From Agromyces sp. S2-1-8 (lineage in GTDB: Bacteria; Actinomycetota; Actinomycetes; Actinomycetales; Microbacteriaceae), in the NCBI RefSeq assembly GCF_021129215.1, contig NZ_JAJOLP010000001.1, forward strand, positions 930,001-994,000: a DNA stretch of 64,000 nucleotides, written 5' to 3'. The notes below the pieces were generated by a model that was not told the DNA's origin, searched no databases, and saw nothing but the letters and a program-made list of their open reading frames with translations. The translations under genes and the position numbers were made by a program. This document shows positions 1 through 8,385 of the stretch, piece after piece (positions within the stretch are counted from its first letter, which is position 1; each line of letters starts with the position of its first letter).

Positions 1-1
1 C

Positions 2-688
2 GGGCACCCCGACGGCGCGGCGCGCTCCCGCGGGGCGCTGCGCAGGATCTTCGCCGAGCCCGCCATGCGTTGGACGGCCGTCGTCACGGTCGCCCTCGCA
101 CTCGGCTTCTACGCCCAGTTCGAGTCGGGGCTGCCCGCCTACGGCATCACCGTGCTCGACGTCGACCCCGCCGCGATCGGCATGGCGGCGGCGGTCAACT
201 GCCTCGTCATCGTCGCGCTGCAGGTGATCGTCGTGAAGCTCACGGCGAAGCGCAGCGCGCCGGTGCTGCTCATGGCCGTGGGCTCGATCTGGGTCGTGTC
301 GTGGCTCATCCTCTCTGCGGCGCAGTTCGCACCCGGCATCGCCTCGGCGCTGTTCGTCATGACCTACGGCATCTTCGCCGTCGGCGAGACGATCTACAGC
401 CCCGTGCTCAACCCGCTGACGGCGCAGCTCGCGCCCAAGGGCATGGTCGGCCAGACGCTCGGCACCATCGGCGCGATGCAGACCGCGTTCTCGGCGGCCG
501 GGCCGCTCGTCGCGGGCGTGCTGCTCGGCGCCGGGCTCACCGACGTCTTCCTCGGCATGCACGTGGTCGTGAGCGTCGTCGCGGTGTTCGCGGCGTGGCG
601 CATCAAGAAGGCGCTCGACCGCAAGCGCGAGCCCGCGGCACGGCGCGACCCGTCGCCGACCACCCCGGTTGACCTCGTCGGGGCCTGA
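2..688 (+). CDS. MFS transporter, C-terminal part (5' end outside window)
   Basis: The reading frame is open from the window edge, so the start lies upstream and the ATG at 65 is probably internal. The visible 228 residues hold about five or six hydrophobic segments, with Gly/Ala-rich helices and a short basic tail (RIKKALDRKREP), as expected for the C-terminal half of a major facilitator superfamily carrier. The segment around FAVGETIYSPVLNPLTAQLAP resembles the helix 10-11 region of MFS drug or sugar efflux carriers. The substrate cannot be read from this part. It converges on the nitroreductase gene and is followed by a strong hairpin at 730-765. Confidence 0.7.
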   Translation, partial: GHPDGAARSRGALRRIFAEPAMRWTAVVTVALALGFYAQFESGLPAYGITVLDVDPAAIGMAAAVNCLVIVALQVIVVKLTAKRSAPVLLMAVGSIWVVSWLILSAAQFAPGIASALFVMTYGIFAVGETIYSPVLNPLTAQLAPKGMVGQTLGTIGAMQTAFSAAGPLVAGVLLGAGLTDVFLGMHVVVSVVAVFAAWRIKKALDRKREPAARRDPSPTTPVDLVGA

Positions 689-729
689 CGCGTCGGGGTG
701 CGGCCGTACGCCATGAGGGGCGCAGACGA

Positions 730-765
730 CGGATGCCTCGGGGTCGATCGACCCCGAGGCATCCG
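730..765. terminator. Bidirectional terminator made of two inverted GGATGCCTCG motifs
   Basis: A perfect 36-nt palindrome (arms beginning CGGATGCCTCGGGGTC) lies between the converging MFS and nitroreductase genes. No T-run follows, as is usual for high-GC actinobacteria. Each arm contains the 10-mer GGATGCCTCG that recurs across the window. Confidence 0.75.
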
Positions 766-779
766 TGTCGCTGCGGCGG

Positions 780-1373
780 TTACTCGCCGACCGTGACGAA
801 CTCCGCCAGCTGCATGCGGCGGCGCGGCGCGACCTCGCGCTCCCGGAGCACCTCGCCCAGCTGGTCGACGTCGCCGAGGGCGCCGATCGTGGTGATCGAG
901 ACGACCTCCTGGTTCTCGGGCAGGCCGAAGGCCTCGTGGATCGCGGCCGCGTCGAAGCCGCCCATCTGGTGGGTGTGCAGGCCCTCGTGCTGAGCCTGCA
1001 CGGTGAGGTGGGCGACGGCCTGGCCGAGGTCGTAACGCGCCCACGGGCGCTGGCGGCCCTCGGCGTCGACGGTCTCGGCGATGTTCACGATGAGCACGGC
1101 GGCCGAGTCGGCCCACTCCTGGTTGAAGCCCGCCATCCGGTCGTGCAGGGTCGTGAAGGCGGCGGTGCCGCGCCGGGCGACGATGAAACGCCACGGCTGC
1201 GAGTTGTTCGCCGACGGCGCCCAGCGGGCGGCCTCGAGGATGGTCCGCAGGGTCTCGGTCTCGACGACGGCCTCGGGGTCGAAGGCGCGGGGGCTCCAGC
1301 GCTCGACGAGCGGGTCGATGAGGGGTGCGGCCGTGTCGGCCCTGCGGGACGTGAGATCGGTGACGAGCGTCAT
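780..1373 (-). CDS. Nitroreductase family protein
   Basis: A 197-residue FMN-dependent nitroreductase-fold protein, likely cytoplasmic and NAD(P)H-using. The N-terminal RWSPRAFDPEAV is the family's flavin-phosphate-binding 'R(S)xRxF' region, followed by AARWAPSANNSQPWRFIV, the classic APSxxNxQPW motif, and a C-terminal GALGDVDQL stretch. I chose the ATG at 1373 because AGGAAG lies about 7 nt upstream; a longer frame to 1481 reads into unlikely sequence. Such proteins reduce nitroaromatics, quinones or enals, and the physiological substrate is not evident. It stands alone, converging on the MFS gene, and shares no operon with the F420 genes far downstream. Confidence 0.85.
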   Translation of the reverse strand: MTLVTDLTSRRADTAAPLIDPLVERWSPRAFDPEAVVETETLRTILEAARWAPSANNSQPWRFIVARRGTAAFTTLHDRMAGFNQEWADSAAVLIVNIAETVDAEGRQRPWARYDLGQAVAHLTVQAQHEGLHTHQMGGFDAAAIHEAFGLPENQEVVSITTIGALGDVDQLGEVLREREVAPRRRMQLAEFVTVGE

Positions 1374-1561
1374 GGTGCTGCTTCCTGGTTCGTTGCGTTG
1401 AGCGGTGGTGCGGGTCGCCGTCGTCCCGATCGATTCGAACGCATGGAACCGCCGAGGTATTCCGGGAGCGTCGTCGAACACTTCGTGGACCCCCTATCGG
1501 CCTGGCTCGACCGTGTGCGAGCATGGCCGGGCAAGATCCCGTCAATGAGGAAGGATGCTTC

Positions 1562-3289
1562 ATGCTGAAGATGCGATCCATCGCAGCAGCTTCTGCCATC
1601 GCCATCGGCCTGACCGCGCTCGCCGCAACACCTGCCGGAGCCGTCGGAGCCGATGCGGGAGCCGATCACGAGTACGTCGTGGTCTTCGCCCAGGGGGTGT
1701 CGAGCGCCGACGCGCTCGCCGCGGTCGAGGCCGCGGGCGGCACCGTCGTCTCGCAGAACGACGCCATCGGTGTCGCCACCGTCCGTGCGGGCGCCGGCTT
1801 CGCCGACGCCGCGGCCGACCAGTCGGTCATCGAGGGCACCGCCCAGAACCGCATCATCGGCGATGTGCCGGGCTCCGGCCACGCCGACGCGAAGAAGAGC
1901 GACGGCGTCGAGGACGAGGGGCACGCCGCCCCAGGCAAGGCGAAGTCGCACGCGCCGAGCTCGGCCGACGCCGAGCCGCTCGCCGACCTGCAGTGGGACA
2001 TGCAGCAGATCGACGCGACGGTCGACGGCTCGTACGCCTGGCAGCAGGGCTCGAAGGGCGTTCGGGTCGGCATCATCGACACCGGCGTCGACGGCAGCCA
2101 CCCCGACATCGCACCGAACTTCGACGCCGACCTCAGCCGCAACTTCACGGTCGACGTTCCCGTCGACGCGAACGGCGACGTGATCGACGGCGACTGCGCC
2201 GACGAGCCCGACGGCTCCTGCGAGGATGCCGCCGACGTCGACGAGAACGGCCACGGCACCCACGTCGCCTCGACGATCGGCTCGCCGATCAACGGCCTCG
2301 GCATCGCGGGCGTCGCGCCGAACGTGTCGCTCGTGAACCTCCGCGCCGGCCAGGACTCGGGCTACTTCTTCCTGCAGCCCTCGGTCGACGCGCTCACCTA
2401 CGCCGGTGACCACGGCATCGACGTGGTCAACATGAGCTACTACGTCGACCCGTGGCTCTTCAACTGCTCGAGCCACCCGGCCGACTCTGCGGAGGACCAG
2501 GCCGAGCAGCGCACCATCGTCGAGGCGATGCAGCGCGCGCTCGACTACGCGCGCGGCCACGGCGTGACGCTCGTCGCGGCCGCCGGCAACGAGGCGATCG
2601 ACTACACCAAGGCGGTCACCGACGGGGGCAGCCCCGACTTCGCGAGCGTGCCCGGCGAGGCCGCCTACGTGCGCGACCTGCTCGACCCCGAGTCGTGCAT
2701 CTCGATGCCGGCCGAGGGCGACGGCGTGATCTCGGTCTCGAGCACCGGCATCTCGGAGCGCAAGGCGTACTACTCGAGCTACGGCAACGGCTACATCGAC
2801 GTGGCGGCGCCCGGCGGCGACGTGTACGACACCCCTGCGAACACCCGGGACATCACGAAGGGCATCCTCGCCGCCTACCCTGCCTCGCTCGCCGAGGCCG
2901 AGGGCGCGATCGACGAGAACGGCGACGTGGTCGTCGACTGGGCGGTCGAGAGCTGCGACGACGAGGGCACCTGCGCGTACTACCAGTACCTGCAGGGCAC
3001 GTCGATGGCGTCGCCGCACGCGGCCGGAGTCGCCGCGCTCGTCGTGAGCCAGTACGGCGCGGCCGACCCGCTGCGCGGCGGCATCCGGATGAACGCCAAC
3101 GCGGTCGAGAAGAAGCTGCTGAAGTCGGCGGTCGACGAGGCCTGCCCGGTGCCGGCGGACTTCACCTACACCCGTCACACCCCGGCGGGTGCGACGCTCA
3201 CCGCGACGCACACCTGCGAGAGCGCCAAGAAGACCAACGGCTTCTTCGGCGACGGCATCGTGAACGCGCTGCGGGCCGTCGGGCACTGA
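1562..3289 (+). CDS. Secreted S8 subtilisin-like serine protease
   Basis: 575 residues from the ATG at 1562, which follows GAGGAAGGA by about 8 nt; the in-frame ATG at 1523 would spoil the signal peptide. Residues 1-27 form a Sec signal peptide ending near TPAGA. Residues ~36-105 look like an inhibitor I9 propeptide (EYVVVFAQGV...). The catalytic triad is visible: Asp173 (GIIDTGVDGSHPD), His231 (NGHGTHVAS) and Ser481 (GTSMASPHAAG). The catalytic domain carries Cys-containing insertions (DCADEPDGSCED; LFNCSSHP), which may form disulfides outside the cell. It is predicted to be exported and autoprocessed for extracellular protein degradation. It is monocistronic and followed by a hairpin at 3308-3344. 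Confidence 0.92.
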   Translation: MLKMRSIAAASAIAIGLTALAATPAGAVGADAGADHEYVVVFAQGVSSADALAAVEAAGGTVVSQNDAIGVATVRAGAGFADAAADQSVIEGTAQNRIIGDVPGSGHADAKKSDGVEDEGHAAPGKAKSHAPSSADAEPLADLQWDMQQIDATVDGSYAWQQGSKGVRVGIIDTGVDGSHPDIAPNFDADLSRNFTVDVPVDANGDVIDGDCADEPDGSCEDAADVDENGHGTHVASTIGSPINGLGIAGVAPNVSLVNLRAGQDSGYFFLQPSVDALTYAGDHGIDVVNMSYYVDPWLFNCSSHPADSAEDQAEQRTIVEAMQRALDYARGHGVTLVAAAGNEAIDYTKAVTDGGSPDFASVPGEAAYVRDLLDPESCISMPAEGDGVISVSSTGISERKAYYSSYGNGYIDVAAPGGDVYDTPANTRDITKGILAAYPASLAEAEGAIDENGDVVVDWAVESCDDEGTCAYYQYLQGTSMASPHAAGVAALVVSQYGAADPLRGGIRMNANAVEKKLLKSAVDEACPVPADFTYTRHTPAGATLTATHTCESAKKTNGFFGDGIVNALRAVGH

Positions 3290-3307
3290 CCGGCACGCAA
3301 CACCTCG

Positions 3308-3344
3308 GGCGCGGCATCCGTTCATCGCGAACGGGTGCCGCGCC
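3308..3344 (+). terminator. Rho-independent-type terminator after the subtilase
   Basis: Arms GGCGCGGCATCCGTTC and GAACGGGTGCCGCGCC pair with one or two mismatches around a 5-nt loop, 18 nt after the protease stop codon. No T-tract is present. Confidence 0.6.
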
Positions 3345-3387
3345 TTCGTGCGCCCGTCGTGTGCGTCCGTGCTCGTACGATGGCGTG

Positions 3388-3933
3388 GTGATCACCGTCG
3401 ATGGCCAGGCCGCCCGAGTCCTCACCGCGTACACCGACCTCGTCGTCGAGCGGGGCCTGCGGGGGGCCACGCTCGAGGCGGTGGCGGGCCGGGCCGGGCT
3501 CTCGAAGTCGGGAGCGTTGCACCACTTCTCGTCGGTGAGCGCGCTGCGTGCGGCGCTGTTCGTCGAGCTGCGCGCCCAGGCGCGGCGCGACACCGAGCAG
3601 ATGCGCACCTCGCCGGAGGGGGCCGTGCGGTTCTACCTCGTCTCGTCGCTCGATCGCGACAGCGAGCTCGAGCGACTGATCGAGGCGGCCTACCGCATCG
3701 CGCAGACCGGCGACGAGGCGGCGCTCGAGGTCCTGCGCGAGTGCCGGGCCGACTGGCTCGACGCGCTCGAGACCGCGACCGGCGAGGCGACGCTCGCCCG
3801 CCTGGTGCTCTTCGCCGGCGACGGCATCAACCACAACGCGCTCATGAACCTCGACGCCGGCGAGGACGTCGTCACGCGCGAGCGGGTCGAGGCGATCATC
3901 GCCGCGCTCGAGAGCCTCCGCGCCGGCGGCTGA
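3388..3933 (+). CDS. TetR family transcriptional regulator
   Basis: 181 residues. The N-terminal helix-turn-helix is clear (LEAVAGRAGLSKSGALHHFSSVSALRAALF); the C-terminal half is a helical ligand/dimer domain without a recognisable ligand signature. Two consecutive GTG codons (3385, 3388) can start it. A TACGAT -10 box at 3376-3381 lies 6 nt before 3388 and there is no Shine-Dalgarno, so a leaderless mRNA starting at GTG 3388 is likely. It precedes the APC permease and amine oxidase genes. The palindrome at 4023-4038 in the permease promoter is its probable operator, which makes it the likely repressor of that transport/oxidation pair. Confidence 0.88.
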   Translation: MITVDGQAARVLTAYTDLVVERGLRGATLEAVAGRAGLSKSGALHHFSSVSALRAALFVELRAQARRDTEQMRTSPEGAVRFYLVSSLDRDSELERLIEAAYRIAQTGDEAALEVLRECRADWLDALETATGEATLARLVLFAGDGINHNALMNLDAGEDVVTRERVEAIIAALESLRAGG

Positions 3934-4022
3934 GGCCGCCCGGCGACCCGGCCGCCCGGCGGGCCGGCAGCGCGGGAGCGCGGCCGCGGTCGCGCGGCGG
4001 CGAACGCCGTGACCCGCGCACA

Positions 4023-4051
4023 GACCGACTAGTCGGTCGGTCAGGTACACT
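4023..4051 (+). promoter_or_regulatory. Probable TetR operator and permease promoter
   Basis: GACCGACTAGTCGGTC (4023-4038) is a perfect 16-bp palindrome, extended by another GGTC. It is the ACCGACxxGTCGGT type often bound by actinobacterial TetR proteins. A TACACT -10-like box follows at 4046-4051. The site sits about 55 nt before the permease start and 90 nt after the TetR gene. Confidence 0.65.
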
Positions 4052-4093
4052 GTTCGAGCCCCACCCACCCCTCGACGACGAGCAGGTACCACG

Positions 4094-5644
4094 TTGACGA
4101 AGCAGACCGCAGCCCCGGCCGCCTCCGCGCCCGGCGCATCCGCCATTCCCGCCCCCGGCGCTCCGGCACCCGGCACCCCCACGAAGGGCCTCGCCATCGG
4201 CAAGCTCGGGCTCTGGGGCTCGACGGTCATCGGCATCGCCTCGACCGCGCCGCTCTTCTCGCTCGCCGCGACCCTCGGCTACGTCGTCATCGCGGTCGGC
4301 GCGCAGGCGCCGATCGCCTTCGTGCTCGCGTTCGTGCCGATGCTCTTCACCGCCTACGCGTACCGCGAGCTCAACAACGACGTGCCCGACTGCGGCACCG
4401 TGTTCACCTGGGCGGCGAAGGCGTTCGGCCCGCGCACCGGCTGGATGGCCGGCTGGAGCATCGCCGTCGCCGGCGTGCTCGTCATGGCGAACCTCGCCGA
4501 GATCGCCTCGGCCTACCTGCTGAGCCTCATCGGCGACGGCTCGCTCGTCGAGAACCGCTTCATCGTCACCGCCTTCGGCTGCGTCATCATCGCCGTCATG
4601 ACCTGGGTGTCGCTGCGGGGCGTCGAGATCGGCGAGCGCATGCAGCAGGTGCTGCTCGCGATCCAGTACCTCGCGATGGCCGCGTTCGTCGTCGGCTGCC
4701 TCATCGGCTACTTCACCGGTACCGCACCCGACCCCACCCCGGTCTCGCTGGACTGGTTCAACCCGTTCCTGGCCGACGGCACCGGCATGGTGCAGGCGAT
4801 CCTGCTCGCGCTCTTCATCTACTGGGGCTGGGACACGTGCCTCGCCCTCACCGAGGAGACGAAGGACCCGCGTCGCACGCCGGGCCGCGCCGCGACGCTC
4901 ACGACGGTCATCCTGCTGATCACCTACGTCGGCATCACCGTCGTCGCGATGATGTACGCCGGCCTCGGCGACACCGGCACGGGCCTCGCGAACGAGACCA
5001 ACGCCGACGACGTGTTCTCCGTGCTCGCGGGCATGGCGATGGGCCCGTTGGGTTGGTTCCTCGTGGTCGCCGTCGCGATCTCGGCGCTGTCCTCCTCGCA
5101 GACCACCATCCTGCCGACCGCGCGCGGGACCTTCGCCATGGGCGTCTACAAGGCCCTCCCGGCTCGCTTCGCGAAGGTGCACGAGGCGTCGAAGACGCCG
5201 ACGTTCTCGACGATGCTCGTCGGCGTGATCGCGATCGTCTACTACGCCGGCATGAACCTCGTCTCGACCGACGTGCTCGCCGACTCGCTGCTCTCGATGG
5301 GCCTCGCGATCGCCTTCTTCTACGCCATCGCGAGCTTCGCGTGCGTCTGGTACTTCCGCCGCACGCTCTTCGCCAGCCGTCGCAACTTCTTCTACCGCCT
5401 CGTCTTCCCGTTGCTCGGCGGGGTCTTCATGGCGTGGGCGTTCGTGCAGTCGGCGATCGACATGCTGAACCCCGACTACGGCTACTCGCAGGTCGCCGGT
5501 GTCGGCGGCGCCTTCATCGTGGGCATCGGGTCGCTCCTGCTCGGCGTCGTGCTGATGTTCGTCTGGGCGATGTTCCCCGGCTCCCGCGACTACTTCCAGA
5601 AGCGCTCGCTCAACCGCGACACCGAGGTGCTCGCCCCCGAGTGA
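4094..5644 (+). CDS. APC family amino acid/polyamine permease
   Basis: 516 residues with about 12 hydrophobic helices, the typical size of amino acid-polyamine-organocation carriers. After an Ala/Pro-rich N-terminus comes KGLAIGKLGLWGSTVIGIASTAPLFS, the helix-1 region with the broken GxxG motif of APC proteins. A TTG start at 4094 is assumed because no better start precedes the conserved part. It lies between a TetR gene with a matching operator and a flavin amine oxidase 133 nt downstream. This suggests uptake of an amine (for example a polyamine) that the oxidase then deaminates. The substrate is inferred from context only. Confidence 0.85.
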   Translation: MTKQTAAPAASAPGASAIPAPGAPAPGTPTKGLAIGKLGLWGSTVIGIASTAPLFSLAATLGYVVIAVGAQAPIAFVLAFVPMLFTAYAYRELNNDVPDCGTVFTWAAKAFGPRTGWMAGWSIAVAGVLVMANLAEIASAYLLSLIGDGSLVENRFIVTAFGCVIIAVMTWVSLRGVEIGERMQQVLLAIQYLAMAAFVVGCLIGYFTGTAPDPTPVSLDWFNPFLADGTGMVQAILLALFIYWGWDTCLALTEETKDPRRTPGRAATLTTVILLITYVGITVVAMMYAGLGDTGTGLANETNADDVFSVLAGMAMGPLGWFLVVAVAISALSSSQTTILPTARGTFAMGVYKALPARFAKVHEASKTPTFSTMLVGVIAIVYYAGMNLVSTDVLADSLLSMGLAIAFFYAIASFACVWYFRRTLFASRRNFFYRLVFPLLGGVFMAWAFVQSAIDMLNPDYGYSQVAGVGGAFIVGIGSLLLGVVLMFVWAMFPGSRDYFQKRSLNRDTEVLAPE

Positions 5645-5702
5645 CCGATGCGGCGGATGCCTCGGCGCCGCGCCGCTCGCACGCCGGGTGCACGCGCCGC
5701 CC

Positions 5703-5738
5703 GTCATCCGCTCGCCGCCTGTCATCCGCTCGCCGCCT
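5703..5738 (+). repeat. 18-bp tandem direct repeat (2 copies)
   Basis: Two adjacent copies of GTCATCCGCTCGCCGCCT lie in the gap between the permease and the amine oxidase. A GGATGCCTCG motif at 5655 is in the same gap. No other element is evident there. Confidence 0.7.
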
Positions 5739-5777
5739 TCCGCTCACCCGCCTCCCTCTCGAATGGACCAGTAGCCC

Positions 5778-7100
5778 ATGTTCGACACCGTCATCGTCGG
5801 AGCCGGCGTCGCCGGACTGACCGCCGCCCGGCTCCTGCACGCCGCAGGTCGCCAGGTCGTCGTTCTCGAAGCGCGCGACCGCATCGGCGGACGCACCTGG
5901 ACCGACCGCTCGCCGGGCTTCTCCGTCGACCGGGGCGCCTCCTGGATCCACGGGCTCGACGGCAACCCCCTCACGGAGCTCGTCGCAGCGTTCGGCATGG
6001 AGACCGCCGAGTTCACGGTCGGCAGCTTCCAGGCCGGCGGGCGCCCGATCGCGAACTACGACGAGGAGCACCGCGAGCTCGACGCCGCGGCGACCGACGC
6101 GTGGCTCGACGACGTCGCGGCGGCCGACGAGCGCCTCGCCGCCGCGGTCGAAGCCTCGGAGCACGGCGAGAGCTACGCCGACGTCGTCGAGCGGGCGCTC
6201 GCCGGACTCGGCTGGGATCCGGAGCGCACCGAGCGGGTGCGCGCGTTCCACCGCCATCGCACCGAGGAGCAGTGCGGCGCCGACGGCGCCGAGGTCGACG
6301 CCCACGGGCTCGACGAAGACGCGATCGACGGCGACGAGGTCGTGTTCCCCGGCGGCTACGACGCGCTCGCGACGGCGCTCGCGGATGGCCTCGACATCCG
6401 ACTCGGGCAGCCGGTCACGGCGGTGGAGTGGTCGGCGGCGGGCGTGCGCGTCACCACCGCGTCCGAGTCGTTCGAGGCCGGTCGGGTCGTCGTGACGGTG
6501 CCGCTCGGCGTGCTCAAGGCCCGGACGATCGACTTCGAGCCCGCCCTGCCCGAGGCGGTGTCCGGCGCGATCGACCGGGTCGGCATGGGCACGTTCGACA
6601 AGGTCTTCCTGCAGTTCCCCGAGCGCTTCTGGCAGGACGGCGCGTACGCGATCCGCCAGCTCGGCGCCGAGAGCGCGCCCTGGCACTCGTGGTACGACGT
6701 GTCGGTCGTCAGCGGCACACCGATGCTGCTCACCTTCGCGGGCGGCGAGTGGGCCCGCCGCATCGAGCAGATGGCCGACGACGAGATCGTCGCCTCGGTG
6801 CTCGAGGGCCTCCGGCGCAACTACGGCGACGCGGTGCCCGAGCCGACCGGCCACTGGATCACCCGATGGGGCTCCGACCCGTACGCACTCGGCTCGTACT
6901 CCTACGTCGCCCGCGGCGCCTCGTACGACGACCACGACGTGATCGCCACGCCCGTCGGCGACGTGCTGCACCTCGCCGGCGAGGCGACGTGGGGCGACTG
7001 CCCGGCGACGGTCAACGGGGCGCTGCTCTCGGGCCACCGCGCGGCCGAGCGCATCCTCGGCACGACGATCCCGATCGAGCGCCTCGCCGACGGCCGCTGA
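5778..7100 (+). CDS. Flavin monoamine oxidase family protein
   Basis: 440 residues with the FAD-binding Rossmann motif at the N-terminus (VIVGAGVAGLTAARLL, GxGxxG at residues 8-13), the RIGGRTW motif, and the C-terminal FAD contact LAGEATWGDCPATVNGALLSG. This is the architecture of putrescine, polyamine and monoamine oxidases, which oxidise an amine to an aldehyde with release of ammonia and H2O2. There is no signal peptide, so it is probably cytoplasmic. Co-orientation with the APC permease supports a short amine uptake and oxidation unit under the TetR regulator. Putrescine is possible but not demonstrable from sequence. Confidence 0.85.
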   Translation: MFDTVIVGAGVAGLTAARLLHAAGRQVVVLEARDRIGGRTWTDRSPGFSVDRGASWIHGLDGNPLTELVAAFGMETAEFTVGSFQAGGRPIANYDEEHRELDAAATDAWLDDVAAADERLAAAVEASEHGESYADVVERALAGLGWDPERTERVRAFHRHRTEEQCGADGAEVDAHGLDEDAIDGDEVVFPGGYDALATALADGLDIRLGQPVTAVEWSAAGVRVTTASESFEAGRVVVTVPLGVLKARTIDFEPALPEAVSGAIDRVGMGTFDKVFLQFPERFWQDGAYAIRQLGAESAPWHSWYDVSVVSGTPMLLTFAGGEWARRIEQMADDEIVASVLEGLRRNYGDAVPEPTGHWITRWGSDPYALGSYSYVARGASYDDHDVIATPVGDVLHLAGEATWGDCPATVNGALLSGHRAAERILGTTIPIERLADGR

Positions 7101-7128
7101 ACCGGTCGCCCTCGTGGCGTCGACGGGC

Positions 7129-8205
7129 CTACGCAGCCGCGAGCTCCTCGCGGATGCCGGCGACGAACGCGTCGATGTCGGCCTCGCTCGTGTCGAACCC
7201 GCACATCCAGCGCACCTCGCCGCGTGCGGCGTCCCAGTCGTAGAAGCGGAACCCGCGGTCGCGCAGCTTGTCGGCGACACCCTGCGGCAGCGTCGCGAAC
7301 ACGCCGTTCGACTGCGTCGCCTGGCTGAAGCCGAGGCCCGGCAGCTCGCCCGCCGCGATGCCCGCGTCGAGCGCGTCGCGCAGGCGCGAGGCCATCGCGT
7401 TCGCGTGCGTCGCGTTGCGCAGCCACAGGTCGCCCTCGTAGAGCGCGATGAGCTGCGCCGAGACGAAGCGCATCTTCGACGCGAGCTGCATGTTGAGCTT
7501 GCGCAGGTACTTCAGGCCCTCGGATGCCTCGGGGTTCAGCACCACGATCGCCTCGGCGCCGAGGCATCCGTTCTTGGTGCCGCCCACGCTCAGCACGTCG
7601 ACGCCCGCGTCGCGGGTGAACGCGCGCAGCGGAACGCCGAGCGTCGCGCCCGCGTTCGACAGGCGCGCGCCGTCCATGTGCACCTTCATGCCGAGCGAGT
7701 GGGCGTGCTCGGTGATCGCGCGCACCTCGTCGACGGTGTACGCGGTGCCGAGCTCGCTGGTCTGCGTGATCGACACGACGAGCGGCTGCGCCCGGTGCTC
7801 GTCGCCCCAGCCCCACGCCTCCTCGTCGATGAGCTCGGGCGTGAGCTTGCCGTCGGGCGCGGCGACCGTGAGCAGCTTGATGCCGCCGACGCGCTCGGGC
7901 GCTCCGCCCTCGTCGGAGTTGATGTGCGCCGTCTTCGCCGAGACGACCGCGCCCCAGCGGGGGAGCATCGACTGCAGGCCGGTCACGTTCGCACCGGTGC
8001 CGTTGAACACCGGGAACGCCTCGACGCCCTCGCCGAAGTGGTGCGCGAACACCTGCTGCAGGCGCTCGGTGTAGACGTCCTCGCCGTAGGCCACCTGGTG
8101 GCCGTCGTTGGCCGTCTGGATGGCGGCGAGCACCTCGGGGTGCACGCCCGAGTAGTTGTCGGAGGCGAAGCCGCGGAAGGTCGTGTCGTGGAGCGGAGAG
8201 TTCAC
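7129..8205 (-). CDS. Low-specificity threonine aldolase family protein
   Basis: 358 residues of the beta-eliminating lyase/threonine aldolase fold, a PLP enzyme cleaving L-threonine (or allo-threonine) to glycine and acetaldehyde. The Schiff-base lysine is Lys211 in SVGGTKNG. The PLP-phosphate region FNGTGANVTGL and the aspartate in VHMDGARLSNA are present. GTG at 8205 is preferred: GAGGATG lies just upstream and NSPLHDTTFRGFASDNYSGVHPEV is where family members begin, whereas the longer frame to 8352 has no homology-like sequence. Two GGATGCCTCG motifs (7522, 7560) lie inside it. It is separated from the upstream ABC genes by a terminator. Confidence 0.88.
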   Translation of the reverse strand: MNSPLHDTTFRGFASDNYSGVHPEVLAAIQTANDGHQVAYGEDVYTERLQQVFAHHFGEGVEAFPVFNGTGANVTGLQSMLPRWGAVVSAKTAHINSDEGGAPERVGGIKLLTVAAPDGKLTPELIDEEAWGWGDEHRAQPLVVSITQTSELGTAYTVDEVRAITEHAHSLGMKVHMDGARLSNAGATLGVPLRAFTRDAGVDVLSVGGTKNGCLGAEAIVVLNPEASEGLKYLRKLNMQLASKMRFVSAQLIALYEGDLWLRNATHANAMASRLRDALDAGIAAGELPGLGFSQATQSNGVFATLPQGVADKLRDRGFRFYDWDAARGEVRWMCGFDTSEADIDAFVAGIREELAAA

Positions 8206-8317
8206 CGAACCATCCTCGCATCCGCGGGCGGGCAGGCATCGTGACGCCGGGCGCACGGAATCGGCGCATTCGCGCCGACGACGCACGGATGCCTCGCGCC
8301 GGCGCACGACGTGAAGC

Positions 8318-8358
8318 GGGCGGATGCCTCGTGTCCCCCGACTCCGAGGCATCCGCCC
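8318..8358 (-). terminator. Terminator made of inverted GGATGCCTCG motifs
   Basis: A perfect 14-bp stem (GGGCGGATGCCTCG at 8318-8331 with its complement at 8345-8358) and a 13-nt loop lie 28 nt beyond the ABC permease stop codon. This ends the ABC operon before the threonine aldolase gene. A further single GGATGCCTCG lies at 8287. Confidence 0.75.
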
Positions 8359-8385
8359 GCGGCCTGTGCTGCGCGAGCGGGCCGG

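Noticed and set aside
780..1373. Nitroreductase as the missing FbiB C-terminal (dehydro-F420-0 reductase) domain
   Set aside because: It has the general nitroreductase motifs, lies 35 kb from cofE and has no shared regulation, so there is no basis for assigning it to F420 synthesis.
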